A stretch of DNA of 33,225 bases from Pseudonocardia lacus. Lineage in GTDB: Bacteria > Actinomycetota > Actinomycetes > Mycobacteriales > Pseudonocardiaceae. Below the pieces are notes generated by a model that did not search any database, was not told the DNA's origin, and worked only from the letters and a program-made list of their open reading frames with translations. A program made the position numbers and the translations under genes. Of this stretch, positions 32,399 through 33,225 are shown one piece after another. The stretch lies in contig NZ_JAHDTH010000078.1 in assembly GCF_018531445.1 (NCBI RefSeq), positions 1 to 33,225 of the forward strand, read 5' to 3'. How positions within the stretch are numbered: position 1 is the first letter of the stretch; each line of letters opens with the position of its first letter.

Positions 32399-33076
32399 CT
32401 ACGGGGCGGGCGGGACGAGCCCCGTGCGGTGGGCGAGCACCACGGCCTGCACGCGGTCACGCAGGTCGAGCTTGTTCAGGATGCGCGAGACGTGGGTCTT
32501 GACGGTCTCGGCGGCGACCACCAGCTCGGCGGCGATCTCGGCGTTCGACAGCCCGTCGGCCACCAGGCGCAGCACCTCGCGCTCGCGCGGGGTCAGCTCG
32601 GCCAGCGGCCCGCCCCCGTCCGCGGCGGGCGCGGGGCGCAGCCGCTCGGCGTAGCGGCCGATCAGCTCGCGGGTGACCGACGGCGCCAGCAGCGACTCAC
32701 CGGCCGCGACCGTGCGCACCCCGGCGACCAGCCCGGCCGGCGGGGTGTCCTTGAGCAGGAAGCCGCTGGCCCCGGCGCGCAGCGCCTCGTAGACGTAGCC
32801 GTCGACGGTGAACGTGGTCACCACCAGCACCTTCATCGGGTGCTCCGCTCCGGGTCCGGCGAGCCGGCGGGTCGCTGCGATGCCGTCGAGCAGCGGCATC
32901 TGGATGTCCATCACCACGACGTCCGGGCGCAGCCGCAGTGCCTCGTGCACGGCCTCGTGGCCGTTCTCGGCCTCGCCGACCACGGTCATGTCCGGCTGCG
33001 CGTTGAAGATCGTCACGTAGCCGGCCCGGACCAGGGCCTGGTCCTCGCAGATCAGCACCCGCAGCGGCGCGGTCAC
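32399..33076 (-). CDS. NarL/FixJ-type response regulator
   Basis: The product is 225 aa from GTG 33076, which overlaps the kinase stop as GTGA. The receiver domain starts LRVLICEDQALVRAGYVTIF, with phosphoacceptor Asp57 in VVVMDIQMPLLDG and a conserved Lys in FLLKDTPP. A LuxR-type HTH occupies the C-terminus (LTPREREVLRLVADGLSNAE, ETVKTHVSRILNKLDLRDRV). It would be phosphorylated by the kinase encoded just upstream. Targets are unknown; the P450 gene 108 nt downstream is a candidate. Confidence 0.95.
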   Translation of the reverse strand: MTAPLRVLICEDQALVRAGYVTIFNAQPDMTVVGEAENGHEAVHEALRLRPDVVVMDIQMPLLDGIAATRRLAGPGAEHPMKVLVVTTFTVDGYVYEALRAGASGFLLKDTPPAGLVAGVRTVAAGESLLAPSVTRELIGRYAERLRPAPAADGGGPLAELTPREREVLRLVADGLSNAEIAAELVVAAETVKTHVSRILNKLDLRDRVQAVVLAHRTGLVPPAP

Positions 33077-33225
33077 GCCGGCTCCACCAGCGGGATCGCG
33101 GCCCGCACGCGGAAGCCGCCGTCCGCGCCCGCCCCGGCCTCGAACGTGCCGCCCACCGCCCGCACCCGCTCGCGCATGCCGGTCAGCCCGCGCCCGCCGC
33201 TGCCGGGGTCGGCCGCCGGCGGGCC
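33073..33225 (-). CDS. Two-component histidine kinase, C-terminal fragment at window edge
   Basis: The last 50 residues of a kinase that continues beyond the right edge. The block GRGLTGMRERVRAVGGTFEA is the G2/ATP-lid end of NarL-family HATPase domains, closing with RVRAAIPLVEPA. The stop overlaps the response-regulator start. The dimerisation and sensor parts are not in the window, so the stimulus is unknown. Confidence 0.85.
   Translation of the reverse strand, partial: GPPAADPGSGGRGLTGMRERVRAVGGTFEAGAGADGGFRVRAAIPLVEPA

Noticed and set aside
1..33225. CRISPR arrays, tRNAs, rRNAs, insertion sequences and attachment sites
   Set aside because: No regularly spaced repeats, cloverleaf-like sequence with a CCA-type end, transposase motif or flanking direct repeats were seen by eye.

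Overview
The window is very GC-rich, with third codon positions almost all G or C, many GTG starts and 4-base ATGA/GTGA gene overlaps. Its content (F420-era actinobacterial families aside) includes a JetABC operon, NarL-type two-component genes, a soluble P450, TRAFAC/GAP1 conflict genes and an IdeR-like iron box. This points to a high-GC actinobacterium, plausibly Pseudonocardiaceae; the family-level guess is inference. No rRNA, tRNA, CRISPR array, transposase or integrase is visible.

Layout. (1) 1-4504, minus strand: Wadjet-type anti-plasmid operon jetA-jetB-jetC, with jetC running off the left edge and jetD expected beyond it. (2) 4787-6547: two divergent genes, a chorismate-mutase/PchB-like domain fused to DUF3024, and an AlkZ-like winged-helix protein with a QxQ motif. 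(3) 6553-18406: the most interesting block. A rightward operon encodes a lidless Hsp70, a large cytosolic coiled-coil/FN3 protein, a zinc-ribbon TRAFAC GTPase, a GAP1-like protein, a membrane-bound zinc-ribbon GTPase and a 46-residue membrane peptide. Every junction from the Hsp70 on overlaps by 4 bases or is separated by 5 or fewer. This matches the double-GTPase/GAP1 class of predicted NTP-dependent conflict systems. Divergent from it, across a 160-170 bp relatively AT-rich gap, lies a two-gene unit: a 113-aa protein and a zinc-ribbon membrane protein. These two carry the same 16-residue motif at opposite ends of their chains.

(4) 18522-20929: an orphan NMT1/SsuA-type substrate-binding lipoprotein, then an NDH-2-like flavoprotein. 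(5) 21162-25592, minus strand: a heterodimeric ABC exporter pair and an aldo-keto reductase, preceded by an iron-box-like palindrome. (6) 25762-29356, plus strand: SMP-30-type hydrolase, acyl-CoA synthetase-like enzyme and tartrate dehydrogenase, a probable small catabolic operon. (7) 29444-33225, minus strand: a CopD/COG4315 fusion, a cytochrome P450, a NarL-type response regulator and the C-terminal tail of its histidine kinase.

The two convergent boundaries (20929/21162 and 29356/29444) each hold a very long hairpin that looks like a bidirectional terminator or dispersed palindromic repeat. The main hypothesis is that 6553-18406 is one system: chaperone and two GTPases regulated by GAP1, with the divergent motif-sharing pair as a possible sensor/effector arm and the tiny membrane peptide as a possible accessory or effector.
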